Part shown: one piece after another, positions 1 through 6,115 of the stretch
Position numbering within the stretch: the stretch's first letter is position 1
Layout of the letters: every line of letters begins with the position of its first letter
Assembly: GCA_023398295.1 (NCBI GenBank)
Contig: JAEWSL010000019.1
Span: 1-14,490, forward strand
Origin: Elusimicrobiota bacterium
Lineage (GTDB): Bacteria; Elusimicrobiota; Elusimicrobia; Elusimicrobiales; Elusimicrobiaceae
Reading direction: 5' to 3'
Length of the DNA: 14,490 nucleotides
Position numbers and translations under genes: made by a program
The notes under the pieces: model-generated
Told to the model about the DNA's origin: nothing
What the model saw: the letters and a program-made list of their open reading frames with translations, nothing else
The model's database searches: none

Positions 1-50
1 CCCGCTTTTACGTAAACCTTTACGCGGTCAATAAAATTGTTAGCCTGCAT
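1..50 (-). CDS. obg: GTPase Obg/CgtA, N-terminal fragment (cut by left edge)
   Basis: Only the first 16 codons are inside the window. The ATG is at 50-48 and the peptide reads MQANNFIDRVKVYVKAG. The F-I-D-R-V-K-x-Y-V-K-A-G stretch is the highly conserved start of the Obg glycine-rich fold, found in the GTPase that acts in ribosome assembly and stress control. It would be the last visible gene of the minus-strand operon, 26 bp after the MORN-repeat gene. No Shine-Dalgarno sequence precedes the ATG; instead Pribnow-like boxes (TAGAAT at 63-58, TATAAT at 58-53) sit immediately upstream, so it may have its own promoter and a leaderless message. The identification rests on a short but very characteristic peptide. 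Confidence 0.85.
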   Translation of the reverse strand, partial: MQANNFIDRVKVYVKA

Positions 51-76
51 ATATTATATTCTATCTTTTTATGAGG

Positions 77-769
77 TTAGTTGCGCGGATTTAAGGTGAA
101 ATCCTTTTTGCTTTTTAACTGGCCGTCTTCAAAGGTCCACTCTTCAATAAGTTCGCCGGTTTCGGAATATTTTTTTGTTACTCCGTGCGCTTTGCCTTTT
201 TTGTGAGGGGATATCATAGCTATCGTGCCGTTTTTGTGGTAGACGATTTTATCGCCTACGATATTATCGTTTTCGTAAACGCTTTCGGATTTAAGGTTGC
301 CTTCCTCGTCGTAAGCTTTTGACATGCCGTTAAGGTAGCCGTCTTTATAGTCGGTAACTTCAAGAATTTTGCCGTTGGGGTAATATTTGAAGCGGCGGCC
401 GTCCTCAATATCTTTGACGTAGGTAAATTCCTCGCGGATTCTGCCGGTGGGGTAATAGACTATAGCCCTCCCGCAGAGCATGCCGTCAATATATTCTTTT
501 TCCACGTTTAATTTGCCGTTTTCAAAAAATATTTTGCTTATGCCGCTGCGTTTGCCGTTTTTGAAAGGACATTCAAAATAAGTAAAGCCGTTTTCGTAAA
601 ACTCGCGCACAAGACCGTCGGGAAGAGAGCCTTTTGTTTCAATAATTTCAAGGTTTTCGTCCAGCTTTTCGCTGTAGACTTCGGCCCCTTCAAAAAGATA
701 GGAACGCAGAAATTTGCCTTTGTCCTGCCCTTCAAGGGCTTTGGTTTTTCTTATAATTAAATTCTCCAT
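77..769 (-). CDS. MORN-repeat protein (YwqK-like)
   Basis: This is a 230-residue protein with no signal peptide or membrane segment. After a 56-residue head, residues 57-224 are seven consecutive repeats of exactly 24 residues, each starting with an aromatic pair or Y-x-x-x-G (FYENG, FFENG, YYPTG, YYPNG, YDEEG, YHKNG, YSETG) and carrying a second glycine near position 20. This is the MORN_2 variant found in YwqK-type proteins, sometimes annotated as antitoxins without strong evidence. MORN repeats usually form a curved beta sheet that binds proteins or lipids; no enzymatic residues are apparent. The start is supported by GAGAGG about 8 nt upstream, inside the last codons of the flavoprotein gene, so translation is probably coupled to it. 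The function is unknown. Confidence 0.88.
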   Translation of the reverse strand: MENLIIRKTKALEGQDKGKFLRSYLFEGAEVYSEKLDENLEIIETKGSLPDGLVREFYENGFTYFECPFKNGKRSGISKIFFENGKLNVEKEYIDGMLCGRAIVYYPTGRIREEFTYVKDIEDGRRFKYYPNGKILEVTDYKDGYLNGMSKAYDEEGNLKSESVYENDNIVGDKIVYHKNGTIAMISPHKKGKAHGVTKKYSETGELIEEWTFEDGQLKSKKDFTLNPRN

Positions 770-775
770 AAAAAA

Positions 776-2053
776 TTATCCTCTCTTTTCCAAGATATCG
801 CGCGCGGCGCAGTATGCGCTTGCCCAGGCAAAATGCAGATTATAGCCGCCGCAGGCCCCGTCAATATTAAGCAGTTCGCCCGTTATATAAAGGCCGGTTT
901 TTAGACGGGATTCAAAGGTAAGTTTAACTTCCTCCGTTTCAACCCCGCCGCGGGCGGCCGCGCATTCGTTCCAAGGGCGCAGCCCCTCAACCGTAAAGGG
1001 CCAGCGTTTTATTGTTGTAACTATTCTATCAAAATTAGCGGCGCCAAGTTCGCTGAAAAGGGAATTTTTGCGCAGGCCCAAAAAATCAGCCAGCAGATTA
1101 AAAAGATTATCGGCCAAAATACCGCAGAAGAAGTCCTTTAGCGGTATTTGCCCGCAAGTCTTTGCGCGTTCTTTAAGATATTTTTTTAGGTCCTCTTCGC
1201 CAAAGTTTGGCAGGAAATCCAATGTTATTTTGCAGCCTGCCTGCGCGTAAGCGCTGAGCGTTAAAATATTATTGCCCGAGATTCCGCGGGAGCCGAAGAT
1301 AACTTCTCCCTCTTCGCTTTTAATTTCCCCGCCGCTTTGGTCAAGCAAAGTCGCGCGCACAAGCGCGCGCAGTCCCGCAAGCCTTGAAACAGCTTTTTCT
1401 TTCAAGTCAAGCGCGCAGAGCGCGGGGGAAGGGGCGTTTATCCTATGACCCAAAGCGCGCGCCAGAGCATATCCTTTTTGGCTTCCTCCTGTCTGAGGGT
1501 AAGCGCAGGAGCCGCAGGCAAGAATAATCTTGCGCGCGCGGAAGGCTTGCCCGTTTTGGCAGAGGACCTCGTAGGAATTATCTTTGCCGCTTATCTTAAC
1601 GGCTTCGGTCTTGAGAAGGATTTTTGCGCCCTCAAGTTCGGCCGAGTTTATAAGACAGTTTGCCGCGCTTGCGGCTTTGTAAGTCAGAGGGAAGTAGCGC
1701 CCCTCCTCTTCAATATAAAGCAGCCCGAGAGAGGAAAATAAATCCAAACATTGCTTTAGCCCAAAGACGCCAAGCGCATTTTCAACAAGATTTTTTCCGC
1801 CGAAATATTTTTGCGGGCTTACGTTTTTGTTTGTAAAATTGCAGCGGCCGTTACCCGTTACAAGGATTTTGCGCGCGGGCAATATTTCTTTTTCAAGGAC
1901 CAAAACTTTTTTGCCGCCGCGCGCGCAGAGAAGCGCGCTCATAAGCCCGCTTGCCCCCGCGCCTATTACAATAACGTCTGCGTCTGCTGCGACGGTATCG
2001 CGGGGCTGCGCTTCTTTATGCTTTTGCCGGCAGGATATATTTTTGGGTTCCAT
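776..2053 (-). CDS. NAD(P)/FAD-dependent oxidoreductase, BaiN/HI0933 family
   Basis: This 425-residue flavoprotein has a Rossmann FAD-binding motif GAGASG at residues 31-36, preceded by a hydrophobic strand (DVIVI) and followed by an acidic residue ending the second strand (LVLEKE). It also has the family hallmark ARKILVTGNGRCNFTN near residues 60-75 and the C-terminal FAD contact TGELLNIDGACGGYNLHFAWASA. HI0933/YhiN proteins are widespread soluble flavoproteins; BaiN was proposed to act on bile acids, but most members have no settled substrate. About 22 polar residues precede the fold. I chose ATG at 2053 because AAGGA lies 7 nt upstream; an in-frame TTG directly before it is too close to that site. 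It sits between dut (50 bp) and the MORN gene (6 bp). Confidence 0.93.
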   Translation of the reverse strand: MEPKNISCRQKHKEAQPRDTVAADADVIVIGAGASGLMSALLCARGGKKVLVLEKEILPARKILVTGNGRCNFTNKNVSPQKYFGGKNLVENALGVFGLKQCLDLFSSLGLLYIEEEGRYFPLTYKAASAANCLINSAELEGAKILLKTEAVKISGKDNSYEVLCQNGQAFRARKIILACGSCAYPQTGGSQKGYALARALGHRINAPSPALCALDLKEKAVSRLAGLRALVRATLLDQSGGEIKSEEGEVIFGSRGISGNNILTLSAYAQAGCKITLDFLPNFGEEDLKKYLKERAKTCGQIPLKDFFCGILADNLFNLLADFLGLRKNSLFSELGAANFDRIVTTIKRWPFTVEGLRPWNECAAARGGVETEEVKLTFESRLKTGLYITGELLNIDGACGGYNLHFAWASAYCAARDILEKRG

Positions 2054-2064
2054 CAAGCGTTCCT

Positions 2065-2090
2065 TTAAGTAAGACTGTTAAGTAAGACTG
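2065..2090. repeat. perfect 13-bp tandem duplication
   Basis: TTAAGTAAGACTG occurs twice in a row in the 50-bp gap between dut and the flavoprotein gene. The duplication ends just before the ribosome binding site of the flavoprotein (AAGGA at 2065-2061 on the minus strand). It looks like a slippage duplication and would lengthen the spacer between the two operon genes. No other function is evident. Confidence 0.9.
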
Positions 2091-2103
2091 TCTTCAAAAA
2101 ATT

Positions 2104-2523
2104 TTATTTACTGCCCGTGCTGCCAAAGCCGCCTTCGCCGCGCGCGGTTTGGGAAATTTCGCCCTCTTCAAAAGCGGGATATTCCGTAGGCAAAACTACA
2201 AGCTGGGCTATCTTTTGGCCCTGCTCAAACTTAAAAGGCTTGTCGTTTAGATTGTACATGCAAACAAGGACTTCGCCGCGGTAAGTGCAGTCAATTAAGC
2301 CCGCCATAACCTTTATACCGTTGCTCTCCACGGAACTTTTGCCCCAAAGGCAGCCGCTTACGCCCGAAGGAAGCTCTACGGCGACGCCGCTGCGCACTTT
2401 GGTTATTTCGCGAGGGGCAAGTACAGTTTCCTCAAGAGCAAATAAATCCGCGCCGGAGTCCGTTGCGTGCGCGCGCAGCGGCAGTTTGGCGGCGGGGTGG
2501 AGTTTTTTTACTTTCACTATCAT
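2104..2523 (-). CDS. dut: dUTP diphosphatase (dUTPase)
   Basis: This 139-residue protein has the length and five ordered motifs of trimeric all-beta dUTPases, which hydrolyse dUTP to dUMP and pyrophosphate, supplying dUMP for dTMP and keeping uracil out of DNA. Motif I is ATDSGADL (20-27); motif II is GKSS (61-64), with lysine where arginine is usual; motif III is GLIDCTYRGE (75-84), holding the catalytic aspartate and the uracil-stacking tyrosine; motif IV is GQKIAQLVVLP (102-112); motif V is RGEGGFGSTG (128-137), the flexible C-terminal arm that closes on the nucleotide. The ATG is fixed by a strong GGAGG 6 nt upstream, and the stop codon of the preceding MgtE-like gene overlaps that site (TAGGAGG), so the two are likely translationally coupled. 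Confidence 0.97.
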   Translation of the reverse strand: MIVKVKKLHPAAKLPLRAHATDSGADLFALEETVLAPREITKVRSGVAVELPSGVSGCLWGKSSVESNGIKVMAGLIDCTYRGEVLVCMYNLNDKPFKFEQGQKIAQLVVLPTEYPAFEEGEISQTARGEGGFGSTGSK

Positions 2524-2532
2524 TTGAGCCTC

Positions 2533-3465
2533 CTAAAGGTTAAAATACAAAGTCATCAGCAGGAAAACAAAAACCGCCGCCGCCAAAGCGGCAAGCAAAA
2601 CAAAAGTTTTGCCTGCCGCCGCAGCGCAGCATTGCCAAGAGTATTTTTTATTGTCTAAATTTGATTTGCTGTTTTGCGCGCAAGGTTCTTTACGCTCAAA
2701 AGCTGTATTTGGGTTATTTGCAAAGGGCAGTTCTCTTGAGCAGATTTCTATTATTTGCTCGGGCGTAATTATGCCCAAAAGAAGCCCTTCTTTATCAACT
2801 ACCGGTATATAGAAATCGCCGCTTTTTTTATAAATACGGCTTATCTTTGCGGCGTCATCTGCGGGCAGCAGGGTTTCCTCCCGCTCGCGGCGCGTCATGA
2901 CGGAGCCAAGCGGGCTCTGCGCGCTTAAAAAAGCAAGTTCCGCGGTTTTTAAGGAACCCGCAAGACGTCCCGCCTTATCCAAAACAAAGATGACAATAGG
3001 CAGTTTGCTCTTCGGGTAATTTTTAAGGCGTTCTGTGATATCGGCCACTTTTACGTCTGTCTTAAAAGAAAGCGGCGCGGGGCGCATAAGCCTGCCCGCG
3101 CTGTCTTTGGGGTAAGACAAAATGTTTTCAAGATTTTCTAAAGTTTCGGCATTTTCGGAGGCGAGTTTATTTTTATAATGCTCGGGCAGCTGGGCGGCGG
3201 TTTCGGCTGCTTTTTGGCTTTGCATGCGGCATAAAATCAGAGCGGCTTGTTTTGAAGGCAGACGTCTTAAAAGGAAAGCCGCGTTTTTTGGCGGCATATT
3301 TTCAAGGCAGGGAATAATGCTTTCGTTTTTTATTGAGCCGAGCAAAGAGCAGGCCTCCGCCAAAGGCAGGGCCGCAAGTTCCTGCGCGGCCTTTTGCGGG
3401 TTTTGGCCTATCAGACTTTCAAGGAGGCGCAGGGTCGTTTGCCTCTGCTGCATTATTTTGGGCAT
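2533..3465 (-). CDS. MgtE-like N domain plus CBS pair with a single C-terminal membrane helix (no Mg channel)
   Basis: This 310-residue protein is built like the cytosolic half of the MgtE magnesium channel. Residues about 10-115 form the helical MgtE N domain, with repeating LPPKNAA/LPSKQAA segments. Residues 118-127 (YPKDSAGRLM) match the MgtE linker that opens the CBS pair, which runs to about 245, including IPVVDKEGLLLGIIT. In MgtE five membrane helices follow. Here a polar, roughly 40-residue linker leads to one hydrophobic helix (about 286-308), and the protein ends. The dut gene starts 10 bp later, so no lost channel lies downstream. It may be a tail-anchored Mg or nucleotide sensor, or a regulatory partner of another MgtE; this is inference. 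The ATG at 3465 has no Shine-Dalgarno sequence; a second in-frame ATG is at 3453. Confidence 0.85.
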   Translation of the reverse strand: MPKIMQQRQTTLRLLESLIGQNPQKAAQELAALPLAEACSLLGSIKNESIIPCLENMPPKNAAFLLRRLPSKQAALILCRMQSQKAAETAAQLPEHYKNKLASENAETLENLENILSYPKDSAGRLMRPAPLSFKTDVKVADITERLKNYPKSKLPIVIFVLDKAGRLAGSLKTAELAFLSAQSPLGSVMTRREREETLLPADDAAKISRIYKKSGDFYIPVVDKEGLLLGIITPEQIIEICSRELPFANNPNTAFERKEPCAQNSKSNLDNKKYSWQCCAAAAGKTFVLLAALAAAVFVFLLMTLYFNL

Positions 3466-3471
3466 AAATAA

Positions 3472-3500
3472 ATTATAATATTATTGAGCGGGCCTGTAAA
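3472..3500 (-). promoter_or_regulatory. sigma-70-type promoter of the minus-strand operon
   Basis: On the minus strand there is TTTACA at 3500-3495 (5 of 6 to consensus), a 17-bp spacer and a perfect TATAAT at 3477-3472. The expected start of transcription, 6 to 7 nt beyond the box, falls on or beside the A of the ATG at 3465. It lies in the 65-bp divergent gap that also holds the start of the AlbA_2 gene, so the two transcription units share this region. Confidence 0.75.
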
Positions 3501-3530
3501 TTGCAAGAAAAATCATAAAAAGGGGGAGTT

Positions 3531-4670
3531 ATGTATTTTGACAAAGCAATTAACCGTCTTAACTTTGAGGACGTCGTCCATTTTCTTGAGCAGGGTATCG
3601 CCGAAAATACCATGCTTGACTACAAGCTGATGCTGCCCAAAAACAATGAAAAATTTGCCAAAACGATAGCGGCTTTTGCAAATTCTCTAGGCGGCACTGT
3701 TATCATAGGCGTTAAAGACGAACACGATAAACCCCAGCCGCCCTTTACGGGCATACGCTTCCACCCCAAAATACGCGGGCAGATAGAAAGCATAATACAA
3801 AACTATATTGATCCCGTGGTGTTTGTTGACATAGCCACCTGCGTGGACGAAAAAACTAAAAATATGTTTGTGGTCGTAAATATTCCGCAAAGCAATCTTA
3901 CGCCGCATCTTGTGGGCAACCTTAAGAGGGCTTATGTGCGTACAGGCCAATCTTCGCGTCCGGAGATTATTGTCCACCCCGATAATTTGGTTTGGCTTCT
4001 TGACAACAGGCGCAAATCGCAGAATTTGCGCCATATCCTGCTTGAAAAAGCCCAAGCCCACTTCCTAAACTATGAACGCGGTTTTCAAAAAGGCGCGGAG
4101 CAGGAACCGTATTGCTCTTTTGCGCTTATCCCGCTGTATCCGCAGACGCCTGTTATTGCCTACCAGCAGCTTACGGATTATATTGATAAGGCCGATTTTA
4201 ATTATAAGGGGGAGCCATATGCCTCCTGCCGAGCTTTGAAAACCGTGCAGGACGGCGTTGTGCTGCCCTTAAACGACGGCTGCGTCCTGGAGGTAAACGC
4301 TTACGGCCTTTTATCTTTGCACCGCGTTATGACAGAGGACGGCTACATCAATATAAAGAAGTTTTACCGCGACGCGGTTTTGTTTTTTAAGTTTGCCTCT
4401 CTTTTCTATAAGGAGATATCTTTTATAAGCCCGCTTATGCTGCGCTTTAAAATAGCGAACGCGCGCGGCGCAAAGATAAAAATAAAAACGCGGGATAAAA
4501 CTTTGATAGAAGATTTTGTGCGCATAGACCGCACGCTTTCCCCTATGGAGCTGCAAAATTCCCTAAGGGAATTTAGCGTAAAGAGCCTTGAGGAGTTTTC
4601 ATGGGCGGTGGATTTGCCGCTTCGCGCCGACGGGGCAAGCAGCATAGTAACCGCCGTTTTGGAAGAGTAA
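3531..4670 (+). CDS. AlbA_2 (Schlafen-type) domain protein with unassigned C-terminal half
   Basis: This is a 379-residue soluble protein. Residues about 24-145 show the AlbA_2/Schlafen AlbA fold: an acidic residue and lysine in LDYK (29-32), the core FAKTIAAFANSLGGTVIIGVKD (42-63), a proline-containing segment (IDPVV), a strand VVVNIP followed by TPHLV, and the closing YVRTGQSSRPE (135-145). These domains bind nucleic acid or nucleotides; in bacteria they are often fused to wHTH or other domains in putative regulators and defence proteins. Residues 150-379 match no domain I recognise. They show no membrane helix or obvious catalytic motif. The start is supported by GGGGGAG 3 to 4 nt upstream. 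It is divergent from the MgtE-like operon and followed by recO after 67 bp. Confidence 0.8.
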   Translation: MYFDKAINRLNFEDVVHFLEQGIAENTMLDYKLMLPKNNEKFAKTIAAFANSLGGTVIIGVKDEHDKPQPPFTGIRFHPKIRGQIESIIQNYIDPVVFVDIATCVDEKTKNMFVVVNIPQSNLTPHLVGNLKRAYVRTGQSSRPEIIVHPDNLVWLLDNRRKSQNLRHILLEKAQAHFLNYERGFQKGAEQEPYCSFALIPLYPQTPVIAYQQLTDYIDKADFNYKGEPYASCRALKTVQDGVVLPLNDGCVLEVNAYGLLSLHRVMTEDGYINIKKFYRDAVLFFKFASLFYKEISFISPLMLRFKIANARGAKIKIKTRDKTLIEDFVRIDRTLSPMELQNSLREFSVKSLEEFSWAVDLPLRADGASSIVTAVLEE

Positions 4671-4724
4671 ATATTTTGCCTGCCGCATGGGGCCTTGCCT
4701 TTCGCGAGATTTGTTTTTAATTTG

Positions 4725-4730
4725 TATAAT
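4725..4730 (+). promoter_or_regulatory. Pribnow-like box directly upstream of recO
   Basis: A perfect TATAAT ends 7 nt before the proposed recO ATG at 4738. The best upstream hexamer at normal spacing (TTCGCG, 4701-4706, 18 bp) is poor. If the box is used, transcription would begin on or next to the ATG, giving a leaderless message; no Shine-Dalgarno sequence is present to argue otherwise. Confidence 0.45.
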
Positions 4731-4737
4731 TTTTAAT

Positions 4738-5475
4738 ATGAATTTTACCGACAGCCTTATAATCTTATTGCGCCGCAATTTTAGGGAGAGCGACCGCATA
4801 GTTTCCGCCTTTTCGCTTGAGCATGGGCGCATTTCGCTGCGCTTCCCGGGCGTTAATAAGAGCTGTTCCAAGCTCAAAGCTTTGAGCGAGCCTTTTGCCT
4901 ACAGCTGCGCGCGCGTTTATATGAGGGGCAGTTTTTCGGTAGGGTGCGTCACCGGCGGCAGGCTGGAAACTGTTTTCCCCCAAATACGGCAGGATTACAG
5001 GAAGATGAATTTAGCTTTTTATTTCTGCGAACTTATGCATGTTTTAACCGCGTCTTATAACCCCAATGCGCAGAAATTTTATCTGCTTGAAACTTCGCTT
5101 AACGAAATTGCTTCGTGCGAAGTTACTTCGGCCATTGCCCCCGCATTTTTGCTGCGTCTTATGCAGCTTGGCGGTTTTGGGCTTAGAGATATGGCTCTTT
5201 TGGATATTGAACCCGCTTTTTGGGCGAAGATGCACGAACTTCCGCTTTCCGCCCTCTGCTTTGAGCGGGAGCAGGACCTCATGAATCTTAATAAGACGCG
5301 CTATATCTGCCAGAAATTTCTTGCCAAATATTTGGATTACCCGCTTAAGACTATGGAAGAGCTCAGCCCCGAGGCGTTTTGCGGCGGGCAGGAGTATTTT
5401 AGGGGCAGCGGGGTTGAGCCTATTGAAGAGGCGTTGGGGGTTATTATGGAGCGCGCCCCCGCCCTTTCGTATTAG
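4738..5475 (+). CDS. recO: DNA repair protein RecO
   Basis: This 245-residue protein has the RecO layout. Residues about 1-80 form an OB fold containing the family signature of RRNFRESDRIVSAFSLEHGRISLRF followed by GVNKSCSKLKALSEPF. A helical domain follows, including YFCELMHVLTASYNPNAQKFYLLE and LLRLMQLGGFGL. RecO works with RecR and RecF to load RecA onto SSB-coated single strands and can anneal strands. The four-cysteine zinc site found in Deinococcus-type RecO proteins is not seen here, as in the E. coli form. An upstream in-frame ATG at 4687 would add 17 hydrophobic residues unlike any RecO, so I chose the ATG at 4738; neither has a Shine-Dalgarno sequence. Confidence 0.9.
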   Translation: MNFTDSLIILLRRNFRESDRIVSAFSLEHGRISLRFPGVNKSCSKLKALSEPFAYSCARVYMRGSFSVGCVTGGRLETVFPQIRQDYRKMNLAFYFCELMHVLTASYNPNAQKFYLLETSLNEIASCEVTSAIAPAFLLRLMQLGGFGLRDMALLDIEPAFWAKMHELPLSALCFEREQDLMNLNKTRYICQKFLAKYLDYPLKTMEELSPEAFCGGQEYFRGSGVEPIEEALGVIMERAPALSY

Positions 5476-5562
5476 CTAACAGCATATTAACGGCATTTTG
5501 TGTTAACGGCGGATATGTCAGGCGCACAATTTTTCAATTTTGGGCAACTTTGCGTTTTTCTG

Positions 5563-5615
5563 TTGCTTGCGTACCGCTTGAGCTAACGCTTCAAGCTTCG
5601 AGGTACGCGGCGCAA
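5563..5615 (+). repeat. hairpin with GCGTACC/GGTACGC core (inside copy 1)
   Basis: The stem is TTGC (5563-5566) with GCAA (5612-5615), a small internal loop, then a perfect 7-bp GCGTACC (5569-5575) with GGTACGC (5602-5608). The loop folds again: GCTTGAGC (5576-5583) pairs with GCTTCAAGC (5588-5596) apart from one bulged T, leaving a TAAC loop. Confidence 0.8.
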
Positions 5616-5620
5616 CCAGT

Positions 5621-5662
5621 CCGCGTGGCAGAGGAATAAACAAGCTTCAAGTATCCACGCGG
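5621..5662 (+). repeat. 8-bp perfect inverted repeat CCGCGTGG/CCACGCGG (inside copy 1)
   Basis: CCGCGTGG at 5621-5628 is perfectly complementary to CCACGCGG at 5655-5662 across a 26-nt loop. It has no counterpart in the second copy of the element, so it may be an insertion or copy-specific extension. Confidence 0.75.
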
Positions 5663-5820
5663 CCTTCAGGTCAAACGCAAATTTGCCTCAAACTTGAAAA
5701 ACCGCGACAGCTTTTCACAAACGAGCGTTCTACGAACGGCAATGTCAACGGCAAGCTTTTTTGCGCGACGCAGGAGCGCTGGCAGTTCGTAATATGGATT
5801 ATTTTCTTAAGCTTTGTGTG

Positions 5821-5945
5821 ATTTTTTGATTTTGGAGATATTTTTGATTTTTACGGAGCGACGCGTACCAACGAAGAAGGGAGCGTAGCGATAACTCGGT
5901 ACGCTAGCGACGCAAAAAATCAAAAATAGCCCAAAAGCAGAAAAT
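5821..5945 (-). repeat. palindromic element copy 2: long hairpin, opposite orientation to copy 1
   Basis: The central arms ATTTTTGATTTTT (5840-5852) and AAAAATCAAAAAT (5915-5927) pair over 13 bp without a mismatch, plus T5839 with A5928. Pairing continues outward with TTTTGG (5830-5835) to CCAAAA (5931-5936) and an A/T-rich stem out to about 5821/5945. Within, GCGTACC (5863-5869) pairs with GGTACGC (5898-5904), flanked by two 10-nt unpaired segments of equal length. A competing 6-bp stem AGCGTA/TACGCT (5882-5887 with 5900-5905) overlaps the core. Read on the minus strand, the arm from 5950 to 5897 aligns with 5524-5576 of copy 1 at roughly 70% identity by eye. Confidence 0.8.
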
Positions 5946-5963
5946 TGTTCACCCGACAATTTT
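5941..5963 (+). repeat. AAAATTGT/ACAATTTT hairpin followed by a T-rich tract
   Basis: AAAATTGT (5941-5948) pairs perfectly with ACAATTTT (5956-5963) across a 7-nt loop, followed by T-rich sequence to 5970. The stem has too few G-C pairs for a confident terminator. Its left arm also forms the outer end of copy 2, so the two structures exclude each other. Confidence 0.6.
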
Positions 5964-6057
5964 TCTTTTTATACCATATTGCCGTTGCTGTATTTCTGCT
6001 GTTTAACCGAAGAAAGCGAAGCTTGGACATTGCGTGTATTAGCTTATCCCGTGTATG

Positions 6058-6090
6058 GCGTGCAGTTGGCACGCAAGTCAAAAAACTTGC
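6058..6090 (+). repeat. two overlapping, mutually exclusive hairpins
   Basis: GCGTGC (6058-6063) pairs with GCACGC (6069-6074) over a 5-nt loop; GCAAGT (6073-6078) pairs with ACTTGC (6085-6090) over a 6-nt loop. They share 6073-6074. They precede the possible promoter at 6087-6115, so they would lie outside a transcript starting there. No poly-T tract follows. Confidence 0.6.
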
Positions 6091-6115
6091 GGAAAGCGTA
6101 TTATTTTAGTATATT
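6087..6115 (+). promoter_or_regulatory. possible promoter of the phosphohexomutase operon
   Basis: TTGCGG (6087-6092), a 17-bp spacer and TATATT (6110-6115) would start transcription near 6122, giving a leader of about 49 nt containing the ribosome binding site of the next gene. The -35 match is only 3 of 6. A second A/T-rich box, TATAAA at 6154-6159, is too close to the start codon to leave the ribosome binding site intact. Confidence 0.35.

Larger units (their letters stand above)
5530..5701 (+). repeat. palindromic element copy 1: long imperfect inverted repeat enclosing two hairpins
   Basis: The outer arms 5530-5557 and 5673-5701 pair almost throughout: TTTTTCAA with TTGAAAAA, then TTTG with CAAA, a one-base bulge, then 14 of 15 positions of GGCAACTTTGCGTTT with AAACGCAAATTTGCC. 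Inside lie two further stems, 5563-5615 and 5621-5662, so a transcript or single strand could fold as a three-way junction. The core motif GCGTACC...GGTACGC and the CAATTTT...TTTTGGGC left arm recur in reverse orientation at 5821-5945. Confidence 0.8.

Noticed and set aside
1445..1741. Open frame of 98 codons on the plus strand inside the flavoprotein gene
   Set aside because: It is the antisense of a well-recognised protein, has no domain pattern, and arises from the GC-rich codons of the real gene. The same applies to the other antisense frames, for example 9374-9859 and 8496-8888 on the minus strand.
2054..2056. TTG start for the flavoprotein
   Set aside because: The ATG directly after it has the better distance (7 nt) to AAGGA.
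800..2500. Dense GCGCGC runs in the minus-strand operon
   Set aside because: They fall in codons for Ala and Arg (GCG, CGC) and occur in other genes of the window too; I take them as codon bias, not a signal.
4687..4737. Upstream ATG extending RecO by 17 residues
   Set aside because: The extra peptide is hydrophobic and cysteine-containing, unlike RecO N-termini, and no ribosome binding site precedes it.
5941..5970. Rho-independent terminator after copy 2 of the palindromic element
   Set aside because: The stem has almost no G-C pairs and the T run is interrupted, so I list it only as a hairpin.
6041..6095. Riboswitch or attenuator in front of the phosphohexomutase gene
   Set aside because: The twin hairpins resemble a switch, but I cannot match a known class, there is no T tract, and the best promoter guess lies downstream of them.
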